Assembly: GCA_015665315.1 (NCBI GenBank)
Contig: JADFAK010000101.1
Span: forward strand, 32,433-96,432
From: Flavobacteriales bacterium
Lineage (GTDB): Bacteria > Bacteroidota > Bacteroidia > Flavobacteriales_D > Sanyastnellaceae
Direction of reading: 5' to 3'
Length of the DNA stretch: 64,000 nucleotides
This document shows, in pieces, positions 18,158 through 27,192 of the stretch. The notes beneath the pieces were generated by a model, which was given only the letters and a program-made list of their open reading frames with translations, was not told where the DNA came from and did not search any database. A program made the position numbers and the translations under genes. Each line of letters begins with the position of its first letter. The stretch's first letter is position 1.

Positions 18158-20598
18158 AGCTCGAGCTGAACTGTAAGATAGAACGCCCGTCCGTCCGATG
18201 GAATGATTCCCGGTCCTGGGTAACCTGCCGCTCTTCTTGTGAAATAAGGAGTGTTTAACGCATTGTTTATACTAAGCGCGAATTGAAATTTCGACACATC
18301 ATACTTTAGGGTGAAGTCAACGATACTGTACGCAGGGATGATTCCGTCGACTCCATTTGGTGTTAGAGTGGCATTTGTAGCGTCTGAGAACTGTTCGCCC
18401 GTATACGAATACTGCGCACTGGCTCCGAATTTATTCAATTTCAATTGCAGTCCGGTTTTAATCGTGAATTCAGGAATTAACTCGACGCGGTTGTCGTAAA
18501 AAGCACTGACTTCTGAATCGGTGTAACGTCCGTAAATCCATGAGCCATTCACAAAAAAGGTGAGGCGGTTGACGTCTTTGATTGATTTGAAAAAGTGGAG
18601 TAGCTCGGTTTCGGCAAAGGCCTCAATTCCTATCGTCCTAGCTTTGGAGATATTGGTACGCAATCGGACTGTTCTTTCGATTAATACTGGATCGGGTACC
18701 GTAGTAAAATACGAGCCAATCCGATCATTGTATTGCAGGAGAAAGGCACTTACGTCAAACTTAATCAACTCTCTCCATTGGCCCCTAAATCCTAGGTCGG
18801 CCGTGTATCCTCGTTCATCCTTGATGTCGGGATCGATGACCGTTCCCAAATTTTTTATTTGGATGTCGGTGAAGTTAATGGCACGGTAGTTTTGATTCCA
18901 ATTGGCGTAAATTTCAATATCCTCACTTTGCTTGTAGGTGAGACCAATACCCGCCAATACGAAATCCCGTTCGCGTGATGATTGTGCGGCGAGTAGCGTG
19001 TCTTCAATTATTTGTCCCGCGCCATCTCGAATGGTTTGTCTGTACTGTCCATCGGCCTTGGTTTGAATCCACTCATAGCGCACCCCAGGAGTAGCAGAGA
19101 GTTTTTTGGTGATTGGAATGATCTCCTGCGTGTATACCGCGACATTCTGATTCGGAAATCTATATTGTGAACCGTCTATTTCCTCATCGGCAATGAATCG
19201 AAATGTAGGCTGATTGGTATCGTCGGCCAGGCCTTGTCGCGCTACGCTAGTGCCGTGGAAATATCTCACACCTCCGGCAAATACAACAAGTTTTTCCTTC
19301 CAGAAGCGCTTGTGTAGGAATCGAGTTTCATTACCCCAATTGCGAAATTTTCCGTCGATCAAATCACGTTCTTGAAGGGGATCGGTTCGATTGGCCTGTC
19401 CGAGATATCCCAAAGCGCTTCTTTGAGCCAACAAGCCGAAAGTCTTACTGGAAAGAGAGGTGAATTGCGAAAAATCATAGTTGAGGTTGACAGAGGCGAG
19501 TTTCCAATCAACGAAGAACCAATTTCGATCCCTGAATGACTGTCGAGGGTTGTCCTTGAAATGGACATCGATTAATCCACCCGCTTGTTTGGCGAGGTAG
19601 CGCATCATAGTCACGTCTGCTTCTACACTTACTTTTCCACCGTTAGACCAACCCGTTCGCAAGTAACCAGTGTGAACTGAGTAGTCACTATTTGGTCGCC
19701 ATCCCGAACCGGTCTTGTTTTGATAGAAGCCGTAATAGGTCCAATTGCTGTTGCTGCCAGAAAGGCTCAGAAATGTATTCGAAGAACTTAAAGGGGAGGT
19801 AATGGAGTCCTGCAGGCCATACGAGCCAACAGTTTGCCGTAATGTGATTTTCAGTCGGCGCTTCGAATCCCCCTTTTTCATTTCAAAATTGAGCAATCCC
19901 CCGAATTGAGGTCCGTACTGCAGGGCAGCCGCCCCACGCACCAAAATGATTTTCTCGACGGCCTCAAGTGGTGGCGTGTAGTAGCTCTCCGGATAGCCAA
20001 GAGGATCGGCTGAAATGTCGTAGAGGTTTTGTCGCACGTTAAAATGGGACGTGCGGTTGGGGCTCAATCCGCGGGCACCTATACCGAGCTGAATCCCGGC
20101 TCCATCGGCCTCCCATATATTAAGTCCGGCAACCTTGTTGTAGACTTGTCGGGTGTTGTTGGTGCTCACGTTGGCCAGACTTTGATCTGGACGAATCAAT
20201 TCATTTTTCATCCCTCTGTATACCGCAGTTCCTTCAACAGCTTGGAGTTGTGTGAGCTGTTTAAGCTCAGTAACTGCCAAGATTTCAACTTCCGAAAGAT
20301 TGAGCTCCAGGGGATCAAGGTATACAACAAGCTTGCTTGCGTTTGCTGTGTTGACTTGTTCGACGCGTGGATTGTATCCCTTTTTGAAAATTGAGATGGA
20401 GTGAACACCATCTTCGACTTCTAAATGACATTTGCCGAAGGCGTCACAATAAAAGACTTTGGGAAGATCATCGAGCTGTATTTCCGACTTCTCGATGGGT
20501 AAAGAATCTCTATTCAAGACTTGAATTTCCACGACTAGCTGCGAACACAACATTGTTGCGAAAGACAGTCCCAAGCAAGTGAGCCAAAATCTAATCAT
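18154..20598 (-). CDS. TonB-dependent outer-membrane receptor, FecA-like
   Basis: Start at 20598 (MIRFWLTCLGLSFATMLCSQ) overlaps the HTTM gene stop and gives a proper signal peptide; the longer ORF start does not. About 814 residues: an N-terminal carboxypeptidase-regulatory-like domain (VEIQVLNRDSLPIEKSEI), a plug with ARGLSPNRTSHFNVRQNLYDIS and VRGAAALQYGPQFGG, then a 22-strand barrel ending FYLTVQLEL. Such receptors import iron chelates or similar ligands with energy from TonB. The operon with imelysin and DUF4856 genes points to iron. No TonB/ExbBD genes are in the window. Confidence 0.93.
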   Translation of the reverse strand: MIRFWLTCLGLSFATMLCSQLVVEIQVLNRDSLPIEKSEIQLDDLPKVFYCDAFGKCHLEVEDGVHSISIFKKGYNPRVEQVNTANASKLVVYLDPLELNLSEVEILAVTELKQLTQLQAVEGTAVYRGMKNELIRPDQSLANVSTNNTRQVYNKVAGLNIWEADGAGIQLGIGARGLSPNRTSHFNVRQNLYDISADPLGYPESYYTPPLEAVEKIILVRGAAALQYGPQFGGLLNFEMKKGDSKRRLKITLRQTVGSYGLQDSITSPLSSSNTFLSLSGSNSNWTYYGFYQNKTGSGWRPNSDYSVHTGYLRTGWSNGGKVSVEADVTMMRYLAKQAGGLIDVHFKDNPRQSFRDRNWFFVDWKLASVNLNYDFSQFTSLSSKTFGLLAQRSALGYLGQANRTDPLQERDLIDGKFRNWGNETRFLHKRFWKEKLVVFAGGVRYFHGTSVARQGLADDTNQPTFRFIADEEIDGSQYRFPNQNVAVYTQEIIPITKKLSATPGVRYEWIQTKADGQYRQTIRDGAGQIIEDTLLAAQSSRERDFVLAGIGLTYKQSEDIEIYANWNQNYRAINFTDIQIKNLGTVIDPDIKDERGYTADLGFRGQWRELIKFDVSAFLLQYNDRIGSYFTTVPDPVLIERTVRLRTNISKARTIGIEAFAETELLHFFKSIKDVNRLTFFVNGSWIYGRYTDSEVSAFYDNRVELIPEFTIKTGLQLKLNKFGASAQYSYTGEQFSDATNATLTPNGVDGIIPAYSIVDFTLKYDVSKFQFALSINNALNTPYFTRRAAGYPGPGIIPSDGRAFYLTVQLEL

Positions 20599-21973
20599 CG
20601 GCCTCGCTGTTAAGCATGGTGAAATTGCGTGCTTGCTGCTCATTTTCGAAAGGAAGAATCCAATCTTTGTGCTCCCACGAGTCTTGGATTGCGCCAAGGT
20701 CAACCTTTGGATCTACAAACAAGCGCGAGCCCGAGCCATTGAGCGTGACCCATACGTTGGCCCTGATTTCAGAGTTGACCACACCTTGTTCTTCGTAATG
20801 ATTTCGTAGATAGGCCGCATACTGAAGCAAAAGATCAGGCTGCGTACTCATCATTTTTTCTTGATTGGGCGTGAGGTGGCAACCGTTTCGTACTTCGAGA
20901 TGGCCAGTCAGGGCTGGATCATGCACATAAAATGTAGCTTTCCCGGCTTTTTCCATGAGCATGACTCTCCATGAAAATCTATAGCCTTCTTCGGCCCAAA
21001 AGAGCTTGTCAGGATACAGTAGATAACGAAACGGAAAGACAAATTGAAAAGCGAAAAATGCCGTGAGGAATAGCAAAGAAGCACTGTTTCTTGCTTGGGT
21101 AATTTCGGTTCTTGGTTGAAACCCCATGGTGGAGCTTGCCCAATCAACAAGAGCTCTATGCCACCGAACTGGAAAAAAGACCAATGTCGAAGCCATCATC
21201 ACTAGAGGGAAAATTCCAATTGGAAACAAGATCCCGGTAAATATGTGAAATCCCGCAACGGCTAGGTATGCGGGCAGAACGGTTCGTTTCTTCCAAAGTA
21301 AGAATGGAATGGATAGATCGAAAATAGCACCACCCCAACTCATAATAAAGGCCGTAGACTTATAAGTCAGGAGTGTTCCGATTATTGGTAAATCTGCATG
21401 TTGGGGGAGCCATGTAATGAGAGGCTGAGCGTGAAGCAGCCAGTCTGGATTGATTTTAGCGACTCCGGCAAAGAAATAGACCAGGCCTATCATAAGCTTA
21501 ACTCCGTCCAGCTGCCATCTCGAAATTTCTGTCCAGCCTTTTACAAATCCGAATCGCACATCAAGTGAAAAACTCCTGTTCGCAGGCAATACAACCAACA
21601 CCAAAGCCATACACGAAATGAAGTAGTAGTGATTAAGGTAATTGGCCCTATCAAGCAATTCGATATATGTGAAGGCAAGGAAAAATAGACATATAGCCCA
21701 TCGGTAAAAAAGTCCGACCGATATCAAAATTGCTGAAACTCCTGCCAAGGCAAACAAGAAGTACACACCCCAGTCCGCAGGATAAGGAATCCATTCAAAT
21801 CCGAAATACGCAAAATGAAAATCGGGTTGAATATAGAGTTCGTCAATCCAACCGTAGGCGACAAATCGCAATACGCCAAACAGCATCATTAGCCCAAAGA
21901 TCGCCCTGAAAATTGCCAGAGGCGCGATATCCGTGGTCTTGTTGAGATATGTTCGGCCTATTGTACTAGTCAC
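20591..21973 (-). CDS. HTTM-domain membrane protein
   Basis: A 460-residue multi-pass protein of the HTTM family (horizontally transferred transmembrane domain), related to the membrane part of vitamin K-dependent gamma-carboxylase. Helices are evident throughout residues 20-300 (IFRAIFGLMMLFGVLRF, VYFLFALAGVSAILISVGLFY, YFISCMALVLVVLP). The C-terminal 130 residues are soluble. Its biochemical role in Bacteroidota is not established. It overlaps the imelysin gene upstream by 8 bp and the TonB receptor downstream, so it is a fixed part of this iron-type operon. Confidence 0.85.
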   Translation of the reverse strand: MTSTIGRTYLNKTTDIAPLAIFRAIFGLMMLFGVLRFVAYGWIDELYIQPDFHFAYFGFEWIPYPADWGVYFLFALAGVSAILISVGLFYRWAICLFFLAFTYIELLDRANYLNHYYFISCMALVLVVLPANRSFSLDVRFGFVKGWTEISRWQLDGVKLMIGLVYFFAGVAKINPDWLLHAQPLITWLPQHADLPIIGTLLTYKSTAFIMSWGGAIFDLSIPFLLWKKRTVLPAYLAVAGFHIFTGILFPIGIFPLVMMASTLVFFPVRWHRALVDWASSTMGFQPRTEITQARNSASLLFLTAFFAFQFVFPFRYLLYPDKLFWAEEGYRFSWRVMLMEKAGKATFYVHDPALTGHLEVRNGCHLTPNQEKMMSTQPDLLLQYAAYLRNHYEEQGVVNSEIRANVWVTLNGSGSRLFVDPKVDLGAIQDSWEHKDWILPFENEQQARNFTMLNSEADD

Positions 21974-23117
21974 CGTCGTTGTCTTGGTAGGTGATGAGAA
22001 TTCCTAGGGCCGACATCATGTCGACTTTCCACAATACGTTGAGCTGCTGCATGTTGGCGTACAAGTCAAAAGCTTCAACTTGCTGAATATCTACGTATTC
22101 TGACATGGGAGTTGTAATCGCAGCAATACCGGATTTGACAGACAAAATACGGTCGACAATTTCGGTGCTCAATTGTTCCCCATTGTACTGGGCATCAAGA
22201 GAGGCAAGGTAGGAGTCTAGTCCTTTGTAGTCATCTCCATCGTAACCTTGGCCGAGGAAGAGATTTTCAAAAGCAACAACGCTCTCCATCAGGTAATCTT
22301 GTGAATTGGATTGGCCAAAATAGGCTTCGACACGGTCGGGTAGAGGAGTCTGACTAAATGTAAGTGCTCCCACTGGTATTCCGACTTTTTGAGTCCGCGT
22401 ATGTGTTTCGTAGCTCTTGTTAAAAGCATTCAAAAATAGGCCTAAGGAACTTCCTAAATCAGTTCCTGTATTGCTCGTGAAATCATCTTGAAAACTCAAT
22501 CCTGACTGTGTCCACATGTCATAGACTTCGTGCGCTTGACTTGCGAGAGTACTCGTAAGTAAGGTCAGGAATTCTTGTCGGTCTGGAGATTCGTCCGTGG
22601 TAGTGAATTCATTCAGCAACTCTTGATCGGTGAACGACAGTGGCCCATGCAGTAAATAGTCGATTGCTGGCAGACCACGAGCAGCAAAGTTGGACACCGA
22701 TTCGATTTCGAAATCAGATGTACTGATCTTTGATTGAATCAATGCTGTATCTGTTGGATAAACGTTGGTTGTAGCTTGGAGTGCCAAATCTTCCGCAGGT
22801 CCAAAATCGAACATCGCTATATTTTGCCAAGCCAGACTTACAGCATGAAGCCTAGACCTACATTCGGATAACTTGTCCAAGTCGGGAGCAACAACGAAGG
22901 ACTGGCAGCATTGATTTAAACTATCCGTGTATTGCTTATAGTCCAGATAAGCCGGTAGAATAGAGTGCTCCACCAATCCCGTCAAATATGCTTGTCTGTC
23001 AAAAACATTGCAATCAACAGCATCGGTTTTTTTCTTGCAACCAACCGCTAGGCCAATGGCAAGAATGAAGGCGAATAGAAATAGTGATTTATGCCGCTTG
23101 GGACAAAGAGTAATCAT
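21966..23117 (-). CDS. Imelysin-family iron-associated lipoprotein
   Basis: Start at 23117 (MITLCPKRHKSLFLFAFILAIGLAVGC) gives a lipoprotein of 383 residues; the longer ORF start adds 44 residues that run into the upstream gene. Imelysin features include the helical EfeO-like body, ARGLPAIDYLLHGP and AYFGQSNSQDYLMESVVAFENLFLGQGYDGDDYKGLDSYL. Family members bind iron or heme at the cell surface or periplasm. It starts 11 bp after the DUF4856 gene, which usually travels with it. Confidence 0.88.
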   Translation of the reverse strand: MITLCPKRHKSLFLFAFILAIGLAVGCKKKTDAVDCNVFDRQAYLTGLVEHSILPAYLDYKQYTDSLNQCCQSFVVAPDLDKLSECRSRLHAVSLAWQNIAMFDFGPAEDLALQATTNVYPTDTALIQSKISTSDFEIESVSNFAARGLPAIDYLLHGPLSFTDQELLNEFTTTDESPDRQEFLTLLTSTLASQAHEVYDMWTQSGLSFQDDFTSNTGTDLGSSLGLFLNAFNKSYETHTRTQKVGIPVGALTFSQTPLPDRVEAYFGQSNSQDYLMESVVAFENLFLGQGYDGDDYKGLDSYLASLDAQYNGEQLSTEIVDRILSVKSGIAAITTPMSEYVDIQQVEAFDLYANMQQLNVLWKVDMMSALGILITYQDNDGD

Positions 23118-23127
23118 ATGTCTAGAA

Positions 23128-24348
23128 TTAAAGGGAGTCGGCGACTGAACCAAGTCCAAATTGGGCGGCCAGTTCATCTTTGACCAGATTGAGATCGGCC
23201 GACGTAACGGCATAGAAGTCCGTTCCAATCGTATTAAGCCATTCGTCAATCACACTTACAGTTAGGCCATCCAATTGTCCAAAACGCAGAGCGTCGATAA
23301 AGGCCCAAGCTTCACTTAGCTGGTGGTTTCTCAGCGCATGGTCTGAAAGATTATCCAATGTCCCATTCAGATAATGAATAGCAGTGGCCGCAGAAACGAG
23401 CGAGAAATCTTGTTGAATGCGCTCAATTTGAGAATCTCTAGTGATGTAGTCTTTGGCAGCAATAGCTGCTCGACCGGTTCGAAAGGCTAGAGATAGGTTG
23501 TCGGCCAACTCTAAAAGATCGTTTCTACCAAGGGCATATTTTCCCCAAAAATGATCTGTCCCATCGGTCGGGAAATTGATTCCATCGGTCAAATATCCAT
23601 AGGCTTCATCCCAATGATGCTCCATGGCTGTGTAATACTTGCCATTTTCAGGATCAGTGGCAGCATCATTGTCAACGTTGATTTCGTTGTCAGATAAATA
23701 CCACATTGTGCACTGATTATAGAACACGGCACCCATCAAGCCTTTCTCAACCATTTCCGCCAGGTCCCATCCTTGGGCATTCATTAGGTATGCTTTGTCT
23801 GGGTTGGTAGTACTTTGAACCACCCCTGCGACTCCTGGTCCGCCAGAGAACTCTTGATCAATTGTTGTTTCGCTTATAGCATCGAGTTGATCGAATAAAT
23901 CTTCGAAATAGGCCTGCCATGTCGGATCTGCACTCCCGCCGGAAGCTGCTGTTTTTCCTTTTAAATTCTTGGTGCTTTCATTCAGACCGAGTCCTTCTGC
24001 GTCTGCCCATATGAAACCTTCGTTGGCATACATGTTCCTGAGCGTTTGCGCGTCAACTGATACTCCTGGGGTATTTGCACTTTCGATGTAATCGATTAGT
24101 TCAATCAACATGTGCTGACGTTGTGTTTGCCCTGAAAATGACACTGTGCTATTGCCGGCTTCATCTTCGAAAGAGTACGTGGTAGGGATAGTTAAACCGT
24201 TTTCCGGGTAGGTACAACTTCCATCATCCTTCTTGGCCTTTTCATCGAAATTCAACGCGTTTGAATCTGTGCATCCTTCACGATTGCATGAAGTGGCGAG
24301 AATTATTGTTGCGAAAAGTAAAAATGCAGTGTGAGAAAAGAATTTCAT
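23128..24348 (-). CDS. DUF4856-domain lipoprotein
   Basis: A 406-residue lipoprotein (LLFATIILATSC). After the lipid cysteine comes a short cysteine motif, CTDSNALNFDEKAKKDDGSC, of the kind repeated in large Bacteroidota surface proteins. DUF4856 follows (YSFEDEAGNSTVSFSGQTQRQHMLIELIDYI, GVVQSTTNPDKAYLMNAQGW, EHHWDEAYGYLTDGINFP). It is the first gene of the operon with imelysin, HTTM and TonB receptor genes, and an accessory role in iron or metal uptake is likely from this context. The operon has both a good promoter and a palindromic operator candidate upstream. Confidence 0.9.
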   Translation of the reverse strand: MKFFSHTAFLLFATIILATSCNREGCTDSNALNFDEKAKKDDGSCTYPENGLTIPTTYSFEDEAGNSTVSFSGQTQRQHMLIELIDYIESANTPGVSVDAQTLRNMYANEGFIWADAEGLGLNESTKNLKGKTAASGGSADPTWQAYFEDLFDQLDAISETTIDQEFSGGPGVAGVVQSTTNPDKAYLMNAQGWDLAEMVEKGLMGAVFYNQCTMWYLSDNEINVDNDAATDPENGKYYTAMEHHWDEAYGYLTDGINFPTDGTDHFWGKYALGRNDLLELADNLSLAFRTGRAAIAAKDYITRDSQIERIQQDFSLVSAATAIHYLNGTLDNLSDHALRNHQLSEAWAFIDALRFGQLDGLTVSVIDEWLNTIGTDFYAVTSADLNLVKDELAAQFGLGSVADSL

Positions 24349-24372
24349 GATTTAATGCTTTGTTTGAGCCGA

Positions 24373-24403
24373 CAAAGCTATACTAGTGGTTGTCTGAGGA
24401 CAA
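24373..24403 (-). promoter_or_regulatory. Promoter of the DUF4856-imelysin-HTTM-TonB operon
   Basis: On the minus strand TTG (24403-24401) is followed after 20 bp by TAGCTTTG (24380-24373), matching TTG-N19/20-TAnnTTTG. The predicted start of transcription is about 20 bp before the ATG at 24348. Confidence 0.55.
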
Positions 24404-24417
24404 TACCTTATTAGCGG

Positions 24418-24438
24418 TATTTAGATTGAATCTAAATA
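24418..24438 (-). promoter_or_regulatory. Candidate Fur-family operator (7-1-7 palindrome)
   Basis: TATTTAGATT and AATCTAAATA are perfect inverted arms of 10 bp around a single central G. The inner TTAGATT-G-AATCTAA has the 7-1-7 layout of Fur/PerR boxes. It lies about 15 bp upstream of the -33 element of the iron operon promoter and downstream of the cotH stop. With a one-base centre it cannot be a terminator hairpin, so an operator is the better reading. Confidence 0.55.
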
Positions 24439-24454
24439 AAAGCCAAGGGTGATT

Positions 24455-25990
24455 TTAGGAGCGTTTGAACACGAGAAGGGCACCAATGGCAATAAGTAGG
24501 AGGAAGAATCCTAGTACCCATAATCTGTATTGCTCGAATACGAATTTGATCAGAATCCAGATGTTAGATTTCTTTTCAGGAATAAGTATTGAGTCTGTGT
24601 TAAATTCCTCACTTAAATGAAGAGCAGCGAAATGCGGACGGTTCAGAGCGAATTCGCGCATATCTCGAACAGACTCTTGCCAAGTGATATAGTCTGTAGG
24701 ATACCCCCATCTCAGCACTTGGTTTTCAATTTCTGGCGACACGAGTAGGGAGATCGAATCGATTTTATGCGTCACAGCTTCTGTGTTGAGGCAGACCTCT
24801 TGTAATTCTCTGTAACGCTGAATGTAATCATGCCTGAATTGAGCATTTGCGCGTAGCGCTGACCATAACCTTGAAACTATTTTGCCTTTCTTTTCAATGT
24901 GCGCGTACATATTTTGATCTTCAACCTGAAAAGTGGCGTCTAAATCGATGAGAGCCAATTTGAGTGGCCCATCACCAATTCGATAAAACTGCACATTGTT
25001 GTTGCCAGCCCAATCCAAATTTCTAAAAAATGTTTCGAAAATCATGTAGTCTATGAAATTCTCCAAGTCCAAGTATTGAGCGATTGAATCCAGGAAATTA
25101 GCACTGTTTGGTTGTTGTTTGGCAATAAAACCCTGCAAGGCGATGAGTGTTGAGTCCTGAAACTTATCATCCATAACTATACTTTTCGGACTCACCTGAT
25201 GAAAATCGGAGTAGAAATTCTCGGATGGGCGAGGCCGCAAATGCATTAAGCCCCAATAGACACCATTGATGTAACAAGCGACGGGTTGAAATTCGATAGG
25301 GGCAAGTGAAGAGCAGTCGACCAAGGAATGCACCACCATGTCGGCTATAACATTTCCCGTGTGGCTGCTAAACGGGGAACGCATCAATAAATAGGGAAGC
25401 GGCTGGTCGTGACCGAAAAAGGGATAATCCAATCCACTCGGGTTCATATCCAATCGCTCACAAAGTCGAAGGGATTTCTGTGGTGAAGATCGTGCCAAGA
25501 GGCCATGTGTTCGCAGACCACAATTTGATTGAAATACGAGTCGGCCCTTTTCATAGTAAGAAATTGAAACAGGTCTTTCCCATTTTGACCCGCGTTGTTG
25601 GTAATTACCAGAATAAACGGAGTGTTTTTGGTTCCAAGTGGCCCCGGGGATTAGGATTCCGTCTTGCTGGTCAAAAAGATTAGTTTCATCTGTGAACAAT
25701 GACAGGACGGGAATACTAGGAGCTTCGGCCTTTTCGAGAACCAGATAATGGCGTGTCGAATGTGAATCGGAAAAGAGTTTACCCGAACGCACCATAGTAG
25801 GAGCGTGCCAGACAAATCTCACAGGGTCCAAACCTTGAACCGAATCGGTTGGGGTGGTGGGGATGTAGGCAATTTCTGTATTGACTATCTGCTCAGCCCA
25901 AGTTGCATCCTTTGGTGGCTCATAGAGTGATTGTCCAAAACCGCACTGAAAGCAGAGAACAAGAGAAAAGATGGTTAGAGAACGTTTCAA
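24455..25990 (-). CDS. CotH kinase-family protein, membrane anchored
   Basis: A 511-residue protein with a signal peptide (TIFSLVLCFQCGFGQ) and a C-terminal membrane helix (LWVLGFFLLLIAIGALLVF) followed by KRS. CotH-like features include CGLRTHGLLARSSPQKSLRL, NGVYWGLMHLRPRPSENF and the acidic metal-site-like LALIDLDATF. CotH proteins are atypical protein kinases of spore coats and of bacterial surfaces; here a surface-facing enzyme with unknown target is likely. It overlaps the apbE stop by four bases, so the two are translated together. Confidence 0.82.
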   Translation of the reverse strand: MKRSLTIFSLVLCFQCGFGQSLYEPPKDATWAEQIVNTEIAYIPTTPTDSVQGLDPVRFVWHAPTMVRSGKLFSDSHSTRHYLVLEKAEAPSIPVLSLFTDETNLFDQQDGILIPGATWNQKHSVYSGNYQQRGSKWERPVSISYYEKGRLVFQSNCGLRTHGLLARSSPQKSLRLCERLDMNPSGLDYPFFGHDQPLPYLLMRSPFSSHTGNVIADMVVHSLVDCSSLAPIEFQPVACYINGVYWGLMHLRPRPSENFYSDFHQVSPKSIVMDDKFQDSTLIALQGFIAKQQPNSANFLDSIAQYLDLENFIDYMIFETFFRNLDWAGNNNVQFYRIGDGPLKLALIDLDATFQVEDQNMYAHIEKKGKIVSRLWSALRANAQFRHDYIQRYRELQEVCLNTEAVTHKIDSISLLVSPEIENQVLRWGYPTDYITWQESVRDMREFALNRPHFAALHLSEEFNTDSILIPEKKSNIWILIKFVFEQYRLWVLGFFLLLIAIGALLVFKRS

Positions 25991-27075
25991 TTAGCGTCCA
26001 ATTCTTCGAGAATAGCTTGCATATTCTCAGTGAAAACTGTTTGAAGCTCTCCGCCCTCGTCGTAGATTAGATACACGTCGAGATTTAAATCGGGATTCGC
26101 ATAGAGGAAGTTGATTGTTTCCTCAACTCCCATTACCATGAATGCCGTCGCAAATGCATCGGCCGTTCCACAATCATTGGCCATCACCGTAGCGCTTAAA
26201 AGAGAATGTGAAACGGGATATCCCGAGCGCGGATCAATTGTGTGTGAATAGCGAATGCCGTTCTCCTCGTAGAATTTTCGGTAGCTTCCCGATGTGGCGA
26301 TTGCCCTGTCTTCAACTTGAACAACGGCCTGAAACTCCCTGTCGCCATCTGTTGGCTTATCGATTGCAATTCGCCAAATTTCGTCCTTCGCATTGCGACC
26401 GCGACAAAGAACTTCACCACCAATTTCTACCATAAAGTTATCGATCCCCCGATCGCGTAGAAAGTCACCCACGATATCAACCGAATAGCCCTGGGCAATA
26501 GCATTGAAGTCGAGTCTCACTTTTGGATTGCCTTTGTAGATCTGAGTTTGCTTGTAAAAATAACCGTCAAATTCCTCGATCATATCGATCGATGTGTCCT
26601 CAAAACCCACGCATTGCAGCAAGGAATCAACTTTTTCTTGAGACATGGCTTGTCTGTTGGTCAGCCCAAATCCCCAAGCTTCAACAAGTGGATAAACGGT
26701 TGGGTCAAAAGCTCCATTGGTTGTTCGCCATAGATCGCGGCTGAAATCAAATAGTACGCTGAAATACTTCGTAGAATCGACAAAAACGAAAATGCTATCT
26801 CGTCGGTTTACACCATTAATCTTATTGATAACGGAATGGGGCACCCAAAGCGAAATGTCCTGATCAAATTCGTTCAGGATACTATCAACTTGGAATTTGT
26901 AGTCGGTGCTATCATCAACATAAGAAATAGAGTAGGTAGTTCCTTGCGCCTCACCCGAAATCGTCTTCAAGCGCGATGATTGTTCGGTAGTAGTCTTCGA
27001 GGGTGTCTTATCGCTGTCACAAGCATAGAGCAGGAAAAGAACGAGTACAAGAAGAAAAAAGCGCGAGTTATTCAT
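25987..27075 (-). CDS. apbE: FAD:protein FMN transferase
   Basis: ApbE attaches FMN covalently to threonine in target proteins, and NqrB and NqrC are its classic targets. The 362-residue protein has a lipoprotein signal (LVLFLLYAC) and family motifs GTTYSISY, LSLWVP-type DISLWVPHSVINKIN, AIAQGYSVDIVGDFL, MVEIGGEV, HTIDPRSGYPV and the metal-site stretch NDCGTADAFATAFMVMG. It is placed in the envelope, where the flavin sites of NqrC face. It lies 118 bp after nqrF on the same strand, beyond a terminator, so it has its own promoter (a near-match TATCTTAG lies upstream). Confidence 0.95.
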   Translation of the reverse strand: MNNSRFFLLVLVLFLLYACDSDKTPSKTTTEQSSRLKTISGEAQGTTYSISYVDDSTDYKFQVDSILNEFDQDISLWVPHSVINKINGVNRRDSIFVFVDSTKYFSVLFDFSRDLWRTTNGAFDPTVYPLVEAWGFGLTNRQAMSQEKVDSLLQCVGFEDTSIDMIEEFDGYFYKQTQIYKGNPKVRLDFNAIAQGYSVDIVGDFLRDRGIDNFMVEIGGEVLCRGRNAKDEIWRIAIDKPTDGDREFQAVVQVEDRAIATSGSYRKFYEENGIRYSHTIDPRSGYPVSHSLLSATVMANDCGTADAFATAFMVMGVEETINFLYANPDLNLDVYLIYDEGGELQTVFTENMQAILEELDAN

Positions 27076-27128
27076 ATCCCTTCAATTGAGGTTGCTAAGA
27101 TAAAAGGAAATCGTTTTGATTAATAAGA

Positions 27129-27147
27129 TCAGCGACAAGCGCAAATG
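27129..27147 (+). repeat. Dispersed hairpin motif copy (GCG-ACAAG-CGC-AAATG)
   Basis: Exact second copy of TCAGCGACAAGCGCAAATG. It lies in the nqrF-apbE gap, next to the nqr terminator, so that the minus-strand terminator T tract runs into it. Confidence 0.7.
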
Positions 27148-27173
27148 AAAAGGCCTTCTTTGTGGGAAGGCCT
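27144..27173 (-). terminator. Intrinsic terminator of the nqr operon
   Basis: On the minus strand AGGCCTTC and GAAGGCCT form a perfect 8-bp stem with a 7-nt loop, followed by TTTCATTT. It begins 20 bp after the nqrF stop. Confidence 0.75.
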
Positions 27174-27192
27174 CTCGCAATGTATTAGTGGT

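Noticed and set aside
20908-21150. Minus-strand 80-codon ORF inside the HTTM gene
   Set aside because: Different frame within a conserved membrane protein; no family features.
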